A stretch of 64,000 nt of DNA from Flavobacteriales bacterium (GTDB taxonomy: Bacteria; Bacteroidota; Bacteroidia; UBA10329): the NCBI GenBank assembly GCA_016124845.1, contig WGMW01000021.1, forward strand, positions 26,652-90,651, given 5' to 3'. How positions within the stretch are numbered: position 1 is the first letter of the stretch; each line of letters begins with the position of its first letter. Below the pieces are notes generated by a model that saw nothing but the letters and a program-made list of their open reading frames with translations, had not been told where the DNA came from and did not search any database. The position numbers and the translations under genes were made by a program. This document shows positions 43,559 to 51,407 of the stretch, piece after piece.

Positions 43559-44724
43559 CAGTTGTAGAATTTCTGGCCATCTCTCACCATTCTTCGAAGC
43601 AACACACAGGCGCGATAACGTTCCTCGCGGTAATCTTCATAAAGCGAATCGATGCGATGCAGCACATGTTCCAAACCGCGCTCATCTCCCCAAGCCAAAA
43701 GCCCTTTCGGGTAGTTCACCCCTTTGGTCATGGCAAGGTCGAGGTCTTCTTTGGAAGCAATGCCCAAATGAAAGGCATCAATGGCTGAATTGACCAACAG
43801 ATCGACCACGCGGTTCACGATCATCTCACCCAAGGCACGGTTGGTATTCGGTTCGGGTTTTTCGGCTCCTTCGGAATAATCGTAGTAACCACGCCCTGAT
43901 TTTCTCCCAAGCAATCCGCCCTCAACCAATCGCTGCTGAATGACCGAAGGGCGATAACGCGGGTCGTAGAAGAACGACTGAAAAGCCGTTGACGTAACCG
44001 CAAAATTGATGTCGTTGCCGATCAGATCCATCAACTCAAACGGCCCCATTCGGAAACCTCCGAGTTCCTTCAATGCCCAATCGATGGTCGCTTCATCGGC
44101 AATACCTTCTTCAAGTATTCGGATAGATTCCCCATAAAATGGTCGCGCTACGCGATTTACAATGAAACCAGGCGTGTCTTTCGCGATGACAGGAACCTTT
44201 CCCCACGCTTTCATCAGGTCTTTCATCTCATCGGCCAAGCCATCTCGCGTAAGCATACTTGGAACAATCTCCACCAACGCCATCAGCGGGGCTGGATTGA
44301 AGAAATGAATTCCGATAACGCGGCTTGGGTCCTTCAGCTTTCCGCCAATGGCTACAATTGGAAGTGTGGAAGTATTGGAGGCCAAAACTGCCTCTTCATC
44401 GCATATCATTTCCAACTCTTGAAACAAGCCTTGCTTGATCTCGAGGTCTTCGATGATCGCTTCAATCACGAGACCGCATCGTTTAAGGTCATCGATGCTA
44501 CGGGTGTAAGTAATTCGTTTGGCGCAAGCATTGGCCTCATCAAAGGTCAATTTTCCCTTTTCCACCAAGCGGGCAAAGATCCTCTGATGGCCCTTTGCTG
44601 CTTTCTCCAACGCATCAGCATTGCTATCATTCAGAAAAACCTTGTGGCCAGCCTGAGATGCAACTTGGGCAATTCCAGCTCCCATTGACCCCGATCCGAC
44701 CACACCTACAATTAATTCACTCAT
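43558..44724 (-). CDS. paaH: 3-hydroxyadipyl-CoA dehydrogenase PaaH
   Basis: This 388-residue protein has the NAD-binding loop VGVVGSGSMGAGIAQV and the catalytic IGIHFFNPAPLMALVEIVP of 3-hydroxyacyl-CoA dehydrogenases. A second C-terminal domain repeat (SKEDLDLAMTKGVNYPKGLL) matches PaaH rather than short FadB-like enzymes. It oxidises 3-hydroxyadipyl-CoA ahead of the PaaJ thiolase. Gene order is paaG, palindrome, paaH, paaI. Confidence 0.93.
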   Translation of the reverse strand: MSELIVGVVGSGSMGAGIAQVASQAGHKVFLNDSNADALEKAAKGHQRIFARLVEKGKLTFDEANACAKRITYTRSIDDLKRCGLVIEAIIEDLEIKQGLFQELEMICDEEAVLASNTSTLPIVAIGGKLKDPSRVIGIHFFNPAPLMALVEIVPSMLTRDGLADEMKDLMKAWGKVPVIAKDTPGFIVNRVARPFYGESIRILEEGIADEATIDWALKELGGFRMGPFELMDLIGNDINFAVTSTAFQSFFYDPRYRPSVIQQRLVEGGLLGRKSGRGYYDYSEGAEKPEPNTNRALGEMIVNRVVDLLVNSAIDAFHLGIASKEDLDLAMTKGVNYPKGLLAWGDERGLEHVLHRIDSLYEDYREERYRACVLLRRMVRDGQKFYN

Positions 44725-44742
44725 ATCTTATTCTATTCTTTA

Positions 44743-44778
44743 ACCGCAAAGGCGCGGAGATTTCGCAAAGAGCACCAA
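44743..44778. repeat. Family A repeat fragment
   Basis: TTAACCGCAAAGGCGCGGAG and TTCGCAAAGAGCACCAAG, the same motif as in the 29.8-kb array, adjacent to the family C palindrome in the paaG-paaH gap. Confidence 0.5.
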
Positions 44779-44809
44779 GACCTTCAAGGTTTTGAAAACC
44801 TTGAAGGTC
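44779..44809. repeat. 31-bp perfect palindrome (family C)
   Basis: Fifteen-base arms (starting GACCTTCAAGGTTTT) around a single G form an exact inverted repeat, in the gap between paaG and paaH. No T run follows on either strand. As RNA it would fold into a long hairpin inside the paaGHI message and could affect stability or termination. Confidence 0.8.
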
Positions 44810-44819
44810 CTGTAGAATT

Positions 44820-45599
44820 TCACTCCCCTATAAATACTGGTTTACGTTTCTCTAAAAAGGCAAGAATGCCTTCTGCATTGTCGGCCGTGCGACCTGCCTC
44901 ACCCTGAAGGTCACGCTCCACGGCCAACTGCTCGTTCATGGTATTATGAAGCGAGTAATTCAGCGCCTTCTTCGTGAGGCCGATACCGCGTGTTGGCATC
45001 TGCGCCATGCGCTTGGCCAATTCCAGCGCACCGCTCATCAGCTCGCCATCTGGAAATACCTTGTAAACAAGACCAAGCTCTTTGGCTTCCTCCGCTGTCA
45101 TCTTCTCTCCCAACATCATCATAACTGAGGCTCGGTGCAAGCCGACTAATCGCGGAAGGAAATACGTTCCACCAGTATCTGGAATCAATCCGATATTAAC
45201 AAACGATTGGATGAACTTGGCGCTTTCGGTTGCCAGCACAATATCGCAACAATAGGCCAAGTTGGCTCCTGCGCCAGCCGCAACTCCGTTCACCGCAGCT
45301 ATTACAGGTTTTTCAATGGCACGAATCTTCCTCACGATCGGATTGTATTTGGTCTCCACGTGTTCTTCGATCTCGGAAATTCCAGAAACGGCCTCTTCCA
45401 GATCCTGGCCTGCGCAGAAGCCTCGGCCTGCGCCTGTGAGCAACACGCATCGAACCTCATCATTCTCCATGCAATGGTCCAAAGCAGTTTGCAGGTTGGA
45501 TCCCATGGAGTTATTGAAACTATTCAGTTTGTCAGGACGGTTGAGCTCTATGAGCGCCACGCCATCCTGAATGTGGAAACGAAGATCTTCGAAGGTCAT
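44820..45599 (-). CDS. paaG: Ring-1,2-epoxyphenylacetyl-CoA isomerase PaaG
   Basis: This 259-residue crotonase-fold enzyme isomerises the epoxide to oxepin-CoA. Oxyanion-hole residues lie in GRGFCAGQDLEEA and NGVAAGAGANLAYCCD, and GLIPDTGGTYFLPRLVG is diagnostic for PaaG. A promoter (TTG-N19-TACCTTAG, 45616-45645) and a TGACCTCGGTCA palindrome (45671-45682) lie upstream. paaF, the enoyl-CoA hydratase, was not seen, so another hydratase must supply it. Confidence 0.93.
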   Translation of the reverse strand: MTFEDLRFHIQDGVALIELNRPDKLNSFNNSMGSNLQTALDHCMENDEVRCVLLTGAGRGFCAGQDLEEAVSGISEIEEHVETKYNPIVRKIRAIEKPVIAAVNGVAAGAGANLAYCCDIVLATESAKFIQSFVNIGLIPDTGGTYFLPRLVGLHRASVMMMLGEKMTAEEAKELGLVYKVFPDGELMSGALELAKRMAQMPTRGIGLTKKALNYSLHNTMNEQLAVERDLQGEAGRTADNAEGILAFLEKRKPVFIGE

Positions 45600-45615
45600 T
45601 GTTCAGAATTTGCGA

Positions 45616-45645
45616 CTAAGGTAGAAAGCCACCCGAATACGTCAA
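45616..45645 (-). promoter_or_regulatory. Promoter of paaG
   Basis: On minus, TTG (45643-45645), 19-bp spacer, TACCTTAG (45616-45623, seven of eight). A decayed palindrome TGAACGGTCA (45651-45660) lies immediately upstream and the intact one at 45671-45682. Confidence 0.5.
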
Positions 45646-45670
45646 ATCGGTGAACGGTCAATTGGAAACA

Positions 45671-45682
45671 TGACCTCGGTCA
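45671..45682. promoter_or_regulatory. paa operator-like palindrome upstream of paaG
   Basis: TGACCTCGGTCA: two perfect 5-bp arms around TC. It matches the palindrome in front of paaA in ten of twelve positions that form the arms. It is 72 bp before the paaG start, and 55 bp before the divergent small gene at 45737. Confidence 0.55.
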
Positions 45683-45704
45683 GAGCGCTGTGAAATCCTT
45701 ACGG

Positions 45705-45712
45705 TACTTTAG
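45705..45712 (+). promoter_or_regulatory. Possible -7 box of the 100-residue exported protein
   Basis: TACTTTAG, seven of eight matches, lies 25 bp before the ATG at 45737. No TTG is seen at a good distance. Confidence 0.35.
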
Positions 45713-45736
45713 TTCCAACCTTAAAAACCATTAAAA

Positions 45737-46039
45737 ATGAAGTATCTATTTGCTCTCGGATTGGTAGTTGCACTTTCCAATCCATTCAATGCGGACGCGC
45801 AGAACGCCATGTACAAAAAAGAAGACATGAAGCGTATTTTGGAAACGTACAATGAGATTGTGATCAACATGCCGGGTTGGGAATACAAGTATGTTGGTAA
45901 CTGGATCAGCACAATGACGATTGAAGGTGATCACACATTGACCTTTACAAGGGGGAAAGTGACGCACTCTTACGACCTCAGTAAGGCCGTTTTCATTCAG
46001 GAAGAAGGTAGCTTTGTAAAAGTGTGGCTGAGCAAATAA
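45737..46039 (+). CDS. Small exported protein of unknown function
   Basis: This 100-residue protein has a signal peptide ending near NADAQ. The mature part is a compact alpha/beta domain without cysteine (EDMKRILETYNEIVIN, YKYVGNWISTMTIEGDHTL). It is encoded on plus between paaG and paaD, which run on minus, and shares the upstream region with the paaG palindrome, so it might be in the same regulon. No family recognised. Confidence 0.65.
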   Translation: MKYLFALGLVVALSNPFNADAQNAMYKKEDMKRILETYNEIVINMPGWEYKYVGNWISTMTIEGDHTLTFTRGKVTHSYDLSKAVFIQEEGSFVKVWLSK

Positions 46040-46042
46040 GCC

Positions 46043-46525
46043 TCAAATGCACTTGAAATAATCAAACGGCTCTTTGCAGTCGTTGCATTGATACAATGCT
46101 TTGCAAGGTGTTGAGCCAAATTGGCTCAACATTTTTGTTTGGCGCGATCCGCAATGCGGGCAGGTCACTTCTTTCGGATGGCTGAGAAGCACGTTCTTGT
46201 CTGACGTGGCCTGCTCTGGCGGTGCGATGCCGTATTCCTGAAGTGCCTTCCTTCCCTTTTCAGAGATCCAATCGGTTGTCCAAGCAGGAGAAAGCACCGT
46301 TTTTATCCTGTACTCATCGAAACCAGCACCTTGCAGAACTGCTTCAATATCTTCTTCCATTACCTTCATGGCCGGACAACCAGAATAGGTCGGTGTGATG
46401 ATGATCTCTGGGTTTCCGTTGACGATTTTGGCTTCGCGAACCACACCAAGATCCACCAGACTGAGAACCGGGATTTCAGGGTCCATCACTTCATCGAGTA
46501 GATTCCAAAGTTCTTTTTCGTTCAT
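46043..46525 (-). CDS. paaD: Phenylacetyl-CoA epoxidase assembly protein PaaD
   Basis: This 160-residue protein has an N-terminal MIP18/DUF59-like domain (EVMDPEIPVLSLVDLGVV, TYSGCPAMKVMEEDI) and a C-terminal zinc/iron-binding module with cysteines in CPHCGSR, TPCKALYQCNDC and FKC. It is thought to mature the iron-sulfur cluster of PaaE or the di-iron site. ATG 46525 opens the conserved N-terminus; the longer form (46618) would read through a family B repeat. Confidence 0.92.
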   Translation of the reverse strand: MNEKELWNLLDEVMDPEIPVLSLVDLGVVREAKIVNGNPEIIITPTYSGCPAMKVMEEDIEAVLQGAGFDEYRIKTVLSPAWTTDWISEKGRKALQEYGIAPPEQATSDKNVLLSHPKEVTCPHCGSRQTKMLSQFGSTPCKALYQCNDCKEPFDYFKCI

Positions 46526-46585
46526 GGTGATAAAATCAATCCTCCGCCATATTTCTACAGGCTCAGCATCGGCCGTTCCTCGGCA

Positions 46586-46649
46586 CCTCCTTTTAAAGGA
46601 GGAATTGACAGCCGCCATTCCTCCCTTTTGGGGAGGTCAGGAGGGGCTT
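46586..46649. repeat. Family B repeats in the paaC-paaD gap
   Basis: Two elements: CCTCC-N7-GGAGG at 46586-46603, and CCTCCC-TTTTGGGGAGG with GAGGGG from 46620 to 46645. They fill the 123-bp gap and can form hairpins on either strand. Confidence 0.6.
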
Positions 46650-47407
46650 TACCACTCACAACCGGGATATGCCCGCTGCATGTATTGCAATTCAGCGAGA
46701 ACGTAACCGAAATGTTCCGTGTGTCTTCCTTGCTTGCTTCCGCTCTGCATCCAGCCATTTTCTGGCATTTCGAGCGTAGCTTCTGTTAAGACTTCTTTCA
46801 CCTTTTCCTGCCATGCAGGGTAGATCTTCTCAAGGTCTGGGCCGATGCCTGCTTCAATCACAGCTTTGTCGCTTTCATCCTGTACAAAAAGATCGCCTGT
46901 GTACATCCAAACATCATGGAATGATTGCTGGATGCGGTTGTGACTCTCTTCCGTTCCATCGCCCAATCGAAGCGTCCATTCGGTGCTTCTGCGCAAGTGA
47001 TAACGAATCTCTTTGATGGCCTTGGCCGCAATCGCTGCAACAGTTTCGTCCGTTGAGTTCACCAATTCGGAGAACAATAGATAATTGAACTGGTCGAACA
47101 GAAATTGCCGTGCAATGGTGTCTCCGTAATGTCCGTTCGGAAGTTCGCAGATAAGCGCGTTTCGGTATTCTCTTTCAATGCGCAAATAGGCGAGATCATC
47201 CTCGTCTCGGCCCTTTCCTTCCACTTCTCCAGCGTAGCTGTACAACGAACGTGCATGCCCCAAAAGATCCAAAGCCGTGTTGATGATGGCGATGTCTTCC
47301 TCCAATTCGGGTCCGTGGCCACACCACTCGCTCAATCGGTGACCGAGAATCGCTGCGTTATCTGCCAAGCGCAGCAGGTAATTGAACAATGCTTCTTTCT
47401 GCTGCAT
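46649..47407 (-). CDS. paaC: Phenylacetyl-CoA epoxidase subunit PaaC
   Basis: This 252-residue ferritin-like subunit has remnants of the di-iron site that are no longer functional in PaaC (LGHRLSEWCGHGPELEEDIA, YRNALICELPNGHYGDTIARQ). It forms the structural PaaAC heterodimer. It starts 1 bp past the paaB stop. The stop is followed by a family B repeat. Confidence 0.94.
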   Translation of the reverse strand: MQQKEALFNYLLRLADNAAILGHRLSEWCGHGPELEEDIAIINTALDLLGHARSLYSYAGEVEGKGRDEDDLAYLRIEREYRNALICELPNGHYGDTIARQFLFDQFNYLLFSELVNSTDETVAAIAAKAIKEIRYHLRRSTEWTLRLGDGTEESHNRIQQSFHDVWMYTGDLFVQDESDKAVIEAGIGPDLEKIYPAWQEKVKEVLTEATLEMPENGWMQSGSKQGRHTEHFGYVLAELQYMQRAYPGCEW

Positions 47408-47408
47408 A

Positions 47409-47696
47409 TCAGATGTGGCCTACTTCGTCTGGAATATCATAGAATGTCGGGTGGCGATAGATCTTATCCTCATTCGGATCGAACATCGATTCCACATCCG
47501 ATTCCTGCGTACTGTGGATGTACTTGCTTTCAACCACCCAAATGCTTACGCCTTCATTTCTACGTGTGTACACATCTCTGGCGTTGCTGATGGCCATTTC
47601 TGCATCTGGGGCATGAAGGCTTCCTGCATGCTTATGGCTCAATCCTGCCTTGCTTCTTACGAATACCTCCCAAAGAGGCCAGTCTTTTCTTTCCAT
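47409..47696 (-). CDS. paaB: Phenylacetyl-CoA epoxidase subunit PaaB
   Basis: This 95-residue subunit starts ERKDWPLWEVFVRSKAGLSH, the classic PaaB N-terminus, and has ENDIYHRHPTF-like KIYRHPTFYDIPDE near the end. PaaB bridges two PaaAC units in the epoxidase. It lies between paaA (78-bp gap with a family B repeat) and paaC. Confidence 0.94.
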   Translation of the reverse strand: MERKDWPLWEVFVRSKAGLSHKHAGSLHAPDAEMAISNARDVYTRRNEGVSIWVVESKYIHSTQESDVESMFDPNEDKIYRHPTFYDIPDEVGHI

Positions 47697-47710
47697 TTAG
47701 TTCAATTTGG

Positions 47711-47772
47711 CCTCCCCTGACCCCTCCAAAGGAGGGGGAATTCCTCCCCTTTGGGGAGGTTAGGAGGGGCTG
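47711..47772. repeat. Family B repeat in the paaA-paaB gap
   Basis: Two inverted elements in tandem: CCTCCCC with GGAGGGGG near 47725-47738 and CCTCCCCTTTGGGGAGG at 47742-47759, then GAGGGG. It occupies most of the gap between paaA and paaB. Confidence 0.65.
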
Positions 47773-47774
47773 AT

Positions 47775-48725
47775 TTACGCTGCGTCTTTCGCTTTTCGTT
47801 CTGCTTTCTTTTTGGCGTAGGCTGTGGCTGCTTCGCGAACCCAAGCACCGTTATCATACGCTGCCTGTCGTGCCGCCAATCGTTCCTTATTGCATGGGCC
47901 GTTGCCTTTGATCACATTGTAGAATTCCGTCCAGTCGATCTCGCCCCAATCGTACGATTGCTTCTCCTCGTTCCACTTCAATTCAGGGTCGGGAATGGTC
48001 AATCCAAGGAAATCTGCCTGGGGAACCGTTTGATCGATGAACTTCTGACGGAGGTCGTCATTGCCCATCCGCTTGATCTTCCACGCCATGCTCTGTGCAG
48101 AATGGGCGGAGTCTTTATCAGAAGGTCCGAACATCATCAGACTTGGCCACCAGAAACGGTTCAGCGCATCCTGCGCCATGGCTTTCTGCTCTTCCGTTCC
48201 GCGGCAAAGCGTGAGCAGAATCTCATATCCTTGGCGCTGATGGAAACTTTCCTCCTTACAGATACGGATCATACCGCGAGAGTACGGGCCATAACTGGTC
48301 TTCTGCAACATGATCTGGTTGACAATGGCCGCGCCATCCACCAACCAACCAATGGCACCGATGTCGGCCCACGTCAATGCTGGGTAATTGAAAATACTGC
48401 TGTATTTGGCCTTTCCTGAAAGAAGTTCCTGAACCATTGTTTCGCGATCCTTACCCAACGTTTCTGCCGCGCTATAGAGATACAGTCCGTGACCTGCCTC
48501 ATCCTGTATCTTGGCCAATAGTGCTACTTTTCTTCGCAGACTTGGAGCACGCGTGATCCAATTTCCTTCAGGAAGCATTCCCACCACTTCGGAATGGGCA
48601 TGTTGCGCCATCTGGCGGATGAGATTCTTGCGATACTCATCTGGCATCCAATCCTTCGGCTCGATCTTTATCTCTTTCTCGATCTTCTCATCAAAGATCT
48701 TTTGCAGGTCTTTTTCTTGGGCCAT
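47775..48725 (-). CDS. paaA: Phenylacetyl-CoA epoxidase catalytic subunit PaaA
   Basis: This 316-residue catalytic subunit has ferritin-like di-iron motifs, including [20 protein letters not shown] (carboxylate/His ligands). With PaaB, PaaC and electron donor PaaE it epoxidises phenylacetyl-CoA. ATG 48725 is preferred to 48755 because the extra residues are not part of the family. The promoter region carries a full palindrome (48773-48784). Order is paaA-paaB-paaC-paaD, as usual, but PaaE is split off on plus. Confidence 0.95.
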   Translation of the reverse strand: MAQEKDLQKIFDEKIEKEIKIEPKDWMPDEYRKNLIRQMAQHAHSEVVGMLPEGNWITRAPSLRRKVALLAKIQDEAGHGLYLYSAAETLGKDRETMVQELLSGKAKYSSIFNYPALTWADIGAIGWLVDGAAIVNQIMLQKTSYGPYSRGMIRICKEESFHQRQGYEILLTLCRGTEEQKAMAQDALNRFWWPSLMMFGPSDKDSAHSAQSMAWKIKRMGNDDLRQKFIDQTVPQADFLGLTIPDPELKWNEEKQSYDWGEIDWTEFYNVIKGNGPCNKERLAARQAAYDNGAWVREAATAYAKKKAERKAKDAA

Positions 48726-48742
48726 GCTTTTGAATTTGTGAA

Positions 48743-48750
48743 CAAGTTTA
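48743..48750 (-). promoter_or_regulatory. Possible -7 box of paaA
   Basis: Read on minus this is TAAACTTG, seven of eight matches to TAnnTTTG, 18 bp before the ATG. The palindrome at 48773-48784 would cover positions about -36 to -47. Confidence 0.45.
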
Positions 48751-48772
48751 GTCAATAATCAACATCGGACAT

Positions 48773-48784
48773 TGACCGCGGTCA
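48773..48784. promoter_or_regulatory. paa operator-like palindrome upstream of paaA
   Basis: TGACCGCGGTCA, a perfect 12-bp palindrome, 48 bp before the paaA ATG. It shares arms TGACC/GGTCA with the element before paaG and, with one mismatch, before paaE. Confidence 0.6.
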
Positions 48785-48812
48785 TTATCCGTTTCAATCC
48801 AAACACGCCACA

Positions 48813-49796
48813 CTAATAATAGTTGAGCGGTTCGGGTTTGATGATGGTGATGCGGTTTCCGTACTCCTTTTGCAGTCGCGTTATCAGTTCCTCCAATTCC
48901 TTTTCGTTCAAGGCTTTCACCTCTTTTTCCTTGGAGCGGAAGAAGTTTTCCCAATGCATGAGGATGACCCGCTTGGGCTTGCAGAGGTCGATGATGGGTT
49001 TGGGTGCTTTCTCGAAATCATCGAACAAGGCTGCGCTGATGAAAAGGTCATCCACGGGGTGCTCGTCCAACAGTTTTTTCGGGAACATGCCAAAAGGTGC
49101 TTTGGCCAGCGAACCTGAAAAGTAGATGCGATACGTAATGGAATCGCCTTCCAACCAATCGACCAAAAAGGCCATCGTTTTACCTTCCTGCCAGTCTTTC
49201 ATCATCACGGGTTCTGTGCGCACATCTTCGGTGTAGCGCTTGTTCATCAGATTGATGCCTGCAAAATGTGGTGGATGTTGGCTTTGGAGCGCCATCACGC
49301 GCAGCGTACTATCTGCATCATAGATCCATTTCCCTTCCTTCTCTGCCGAGCCCAAACTATCGTTGGCCACTATAAGCGGTTGCGGCAAGTTGTACCACGA
49401 GAGAATATGCTTTCCCGTTTCGTTGAGCACAACGGGCGTTTCTTTGGGAAGATACTTGGAGAGGAACGGCAGATCCATCAGGTGGTCGTAGTGCGAATGG
49501 CCTGCGATGACCATTTTCACCTTGCGAAAGGTTCCTGTATTGACATATAGGTCCACGTAGTCCTGGTCTGTCTGCACTCTACCGAACATGACCTGCGTGG
49601 CAGACGGGTTGCTGATGAACGGATCGGTGAGCAGCGCCACATCTCCCCGCTGAACAGTAAAACAGCTTGTTCCGTAAGAACGGATTTCGGTGTAGATGGT
49701 GTCAACGTCCTCTTGCGCCCAAACTTTTCCAGCGAAAATCGCTGTGAAAATGAAGATGATGGCGAGGTTGAAGAAGCGCGTTATGACCGTGATCAT
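48813..49796 (-). CDS. Exported metallo-beta-lactamase-fold hydrolase
   Basis: This 327-residue protein has a signal peptide (FFNLAIIFIFTAIFAGKVWAQ) and a metallo-beta-lactamase fold: SYGTSCFTVQRGDVALLTDP, the metal motif AGHSHYDHLMDLP and a later ILMHWENFF. It is probably a periplasmic hydrolase of unknown substrate. Start 49796 is preferred to 49862, which would extend into paaE; its ATG lies in a TGACCGTGATCA element (49784-49795). It sits between paaA and the divergent paaE. Confidence 0.82.
   Translation of the reverse strand: MITVITRFFNLAIIFIFTAIFAGKVWAQEDVDTIYTEIRSYGTSCFTVQRGDVALLTDPFISNPSATQVMFGRVQTDQDYVDLYVNTGTFRKVKMVIAGHSHYDHLMDLPFLSKYLPKETPVVLNETGKHILSWYNLPQPLIVANDSLGSAEKEGKWIYDADSTLRVMALQSQHPPHFAGINLMNKRYTEDVRTEPVMMKDWQEGKTMAFLVDWLEGDSITYRIYFSGSLAKAPFGMFPKKLLDEHPVDDLFISAALFDDFEKAPKPIIDLCKPKRVILMHWENFFRSKEKEVKALNEKELEELITRLQKEYGNRITIIKPEPLNYY
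49784..49795. promoter_or_regulatory. Palindrome-like element upstream of paaE
   Basis: TGACCGTGATCA, one mismatch from TGACCNNGGTCA, 48 bp before the paaE ATG, the same distance as in front of paaA. It overlaps the start codon of the divergent metallo-beta-lactamase-fold gene. Confidence 0.4.
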
Positions 49797-49820
49797 TGAA
49801 TCAATAGGAATGAATAGCCT

Positions 49821-49828
49821 TATTTTCG
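49821..49828 (+). promoter_or_regulatory. Possible -7 box of paaE
   Basis: TATTTTCG, seven of eight matches, 15 bp before the paaE ATG; TTG at 49796-49798 is 22 bp upstream, a little far for -33. Confidence 0.4.
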
Positions 49829-49843
49829 CCCCAAATATCGCAC

Positions 49844-50923
49844 ATGGCTCATTTCCACCCATTAGAAGTTGTTGACATTAAGCGCGAAACCGAAGAAGCG
49901 GTCTCCATCAAGCTGCGTATTCCGAAAGAACTGGAAGAGGAATTCAAGTTCATTCCAGGGCAGTACGTCATGTTCAAACAGACCATCAATGGCGAGGAAT
50001 TGAAACGCTCCTACTCCATCAGTTCTTCACCAGGCGAAGGAGAATTGCGCGTAGGCGTGAAGGAAGTGCCTGACGGCCGTTTCAGCACATTCGCCAATCG
50101 CGAGCTGAAAGTCGGGGATGTACTGGATACGCTTGCGCCAAGAGGACGGTTCATCATTCAAACGGAAGCCGCAAACCAGAAACATTACATGGCCTTTTGT
50201 GCTGGAAGTGGCGTTACGCCCATCATCAGCATGATGAAGCACGTGCTTGAAACCGAGCCCAAAAGCAAATTCACCTGTTTTTACGGAAACCGTTACGCCA
50301 GCACCATCATCTATTTTGATGAGATAAACGCGTTGAAGAACCGTTTCCCCGATAGGCTGGAGATCCACTACGTGATGAGCAAGGAGGAAATGGGTTCAGA
50401 TTTTTTCCGTGGGCGGATCGATGAGGACAAGATCCGCAAATACAGCGAAGTGCTTTTCGACCCAACGCAAGTGGATGGTTTCTACCTCTGCGGGCCCGAA
50501 CAGATCATCCATGCAGCTAAGAGTGTACTGACCGAAAAAGGCGTGGAGGAAGAGAAGATCCATTACGAACTGTTCGGAACGCCAAATCCGACATCAGGTT
50601 TTGCACAGGTGGTAGAGGAAGAAAGCACCGAATCGGTTAAAAGCCACATCACGGTAGTGATGGACGGAGACGAGTTCAATTTTGAAATGGAACCTGGCCA
50701 CATGACCATTTTGGATGCTGCCGACAGCCAAGGGCTGGACGTGCCTTATTCCTGCAAAGGAGGTGTTTGCTGCACGTGTTTGGCCCGCGTCAAAGAAGGC
50801 GAAGTCTCCATGGAACTCAACTATTCGCTCACCGACAAAGAAGTGGAGTCAGGATTGGTTCTCACTTGCCAGGCACATCCGAAAACGGCACGGGTCACGG
50901 TGGATTTTGATGATATTTGGTAG
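49844..50923 (+). CDS. paaE: Phenylacetyl-CoA epoxidase reductase subunit PaaE
   Basis: This 359-residue protein has an N-terminal FAD/NAD(P)-binding ferredoxin reductase part (GQYVMFKQTINGEELKRSYS, FCAGSGVTPIISMM) and a C-terminal plant-type [2Fe-2S] ferredoxin domain with cysteines in PYSCKGGVCCTCLARV and VLTCQAHP. It passes electrons from NADPH to the PaaA di-iron site. It is encoded divergently from paaABCD, separated by the metallo-beta-lactamase-fold gene. Confidence 0.95.
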   Translation: MAHFHPLEVVDIKRETEEAVSIKLRIPKELEEEFKFIPGQYVMFKQTINGEELKRSYSISSSPGEGELRVGVKEVPDGRFSTFANRELKVGDVLDTLAPRGRFIIQTEAANQKHYMAFCAGSGVTPIISMMKHVLETEPKSKFTCFYGNRYASTIIYFDEINALKNRFPDRLEIHYVMSKEEMGSDFFRGRIDEDKIRKYSEVLFDPTQVDGFYLCGPEQIIHAAKSVLTEKGVEEEKIHYELFGTPNPTSGFAQVVEEESTESVKSHITVVMDGDEFNFEMEPGHMTILDAADSQGLDVPYSCKGGVCCTCLARVKEGEVSMELNYSLTDKEVESGLVLTCQAHPKTARVTVDFDDIW

Positions 50924-50957
50924 CAGATCACCTCGAACCGTTTTAAATCCTCATATC

Positions 50958-51407
50958 ATGAAAAAACTCGCTTTGACCGTACTGGGTTTTACCCTTGCGC
51001 TGCAATCATGCAAGAAAGACCCTACCGTGAATGAAATGCTGACCGATGCTGATTGGCACATGACCGCGTTGACGATCGACCCGGCCATTATTGTGAATAA
51101 CGTGGCCATTACCGATTATTACAGCCAGCTGTACGATTACGACAAGGACAATATTCTGCGCTTCCGAACGGACGGCACCTACATTTCTGATGAGGGCGCG
51201 CTGAAGGAACACCCAAGCGACCCGCAGACCAAGCAGGGAAACTGGCTGCTATCTGCATCTGAGGATATGATCACCGTTTGGGTGGAAGAAGACACCATCA
51301 CCTATGATCTGTTGAAGATCAGCGAAGACCTGATGCGATTGAGTTACGCTCAGCGCGATACCGCCACCCAGATCAATTACACGCTTACGGCAGATTTTGC
51401 GCATTGA
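50958..51407 (+). CDS. Lipocalin-like lipoprotein
   Basis: This 149-residue protein has a lipoprotein signal peptide with lipobox LQSC (acylated Cys at about residue 18). A single beta-rich domain (DADWHMTALTIDPAII, ILRFRTDGTYISDEG, QGNWLLSASEDMITV) resembles the lipocalin-like proteins common in Bacteroidota. It lies 34 bp after paaE on the same strand and may be co-transcribed. Its 3' end overlaps the convergent glycosyltransferase gene by 23 bp. Confidence 0.72.
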   Translation: MKKLALTVLGFTLALQSCKKDPTVNEMLTDADWHMTALTIDPAIIVNNVAITDYYSQLYDYDKDNILRFRTDGTYISDEGALKEHPSDPQTKQGNWLLSASEDMITVWVEEDTITYDLLKISEDLMRLSYAQRDTATQINYTLTADFAH

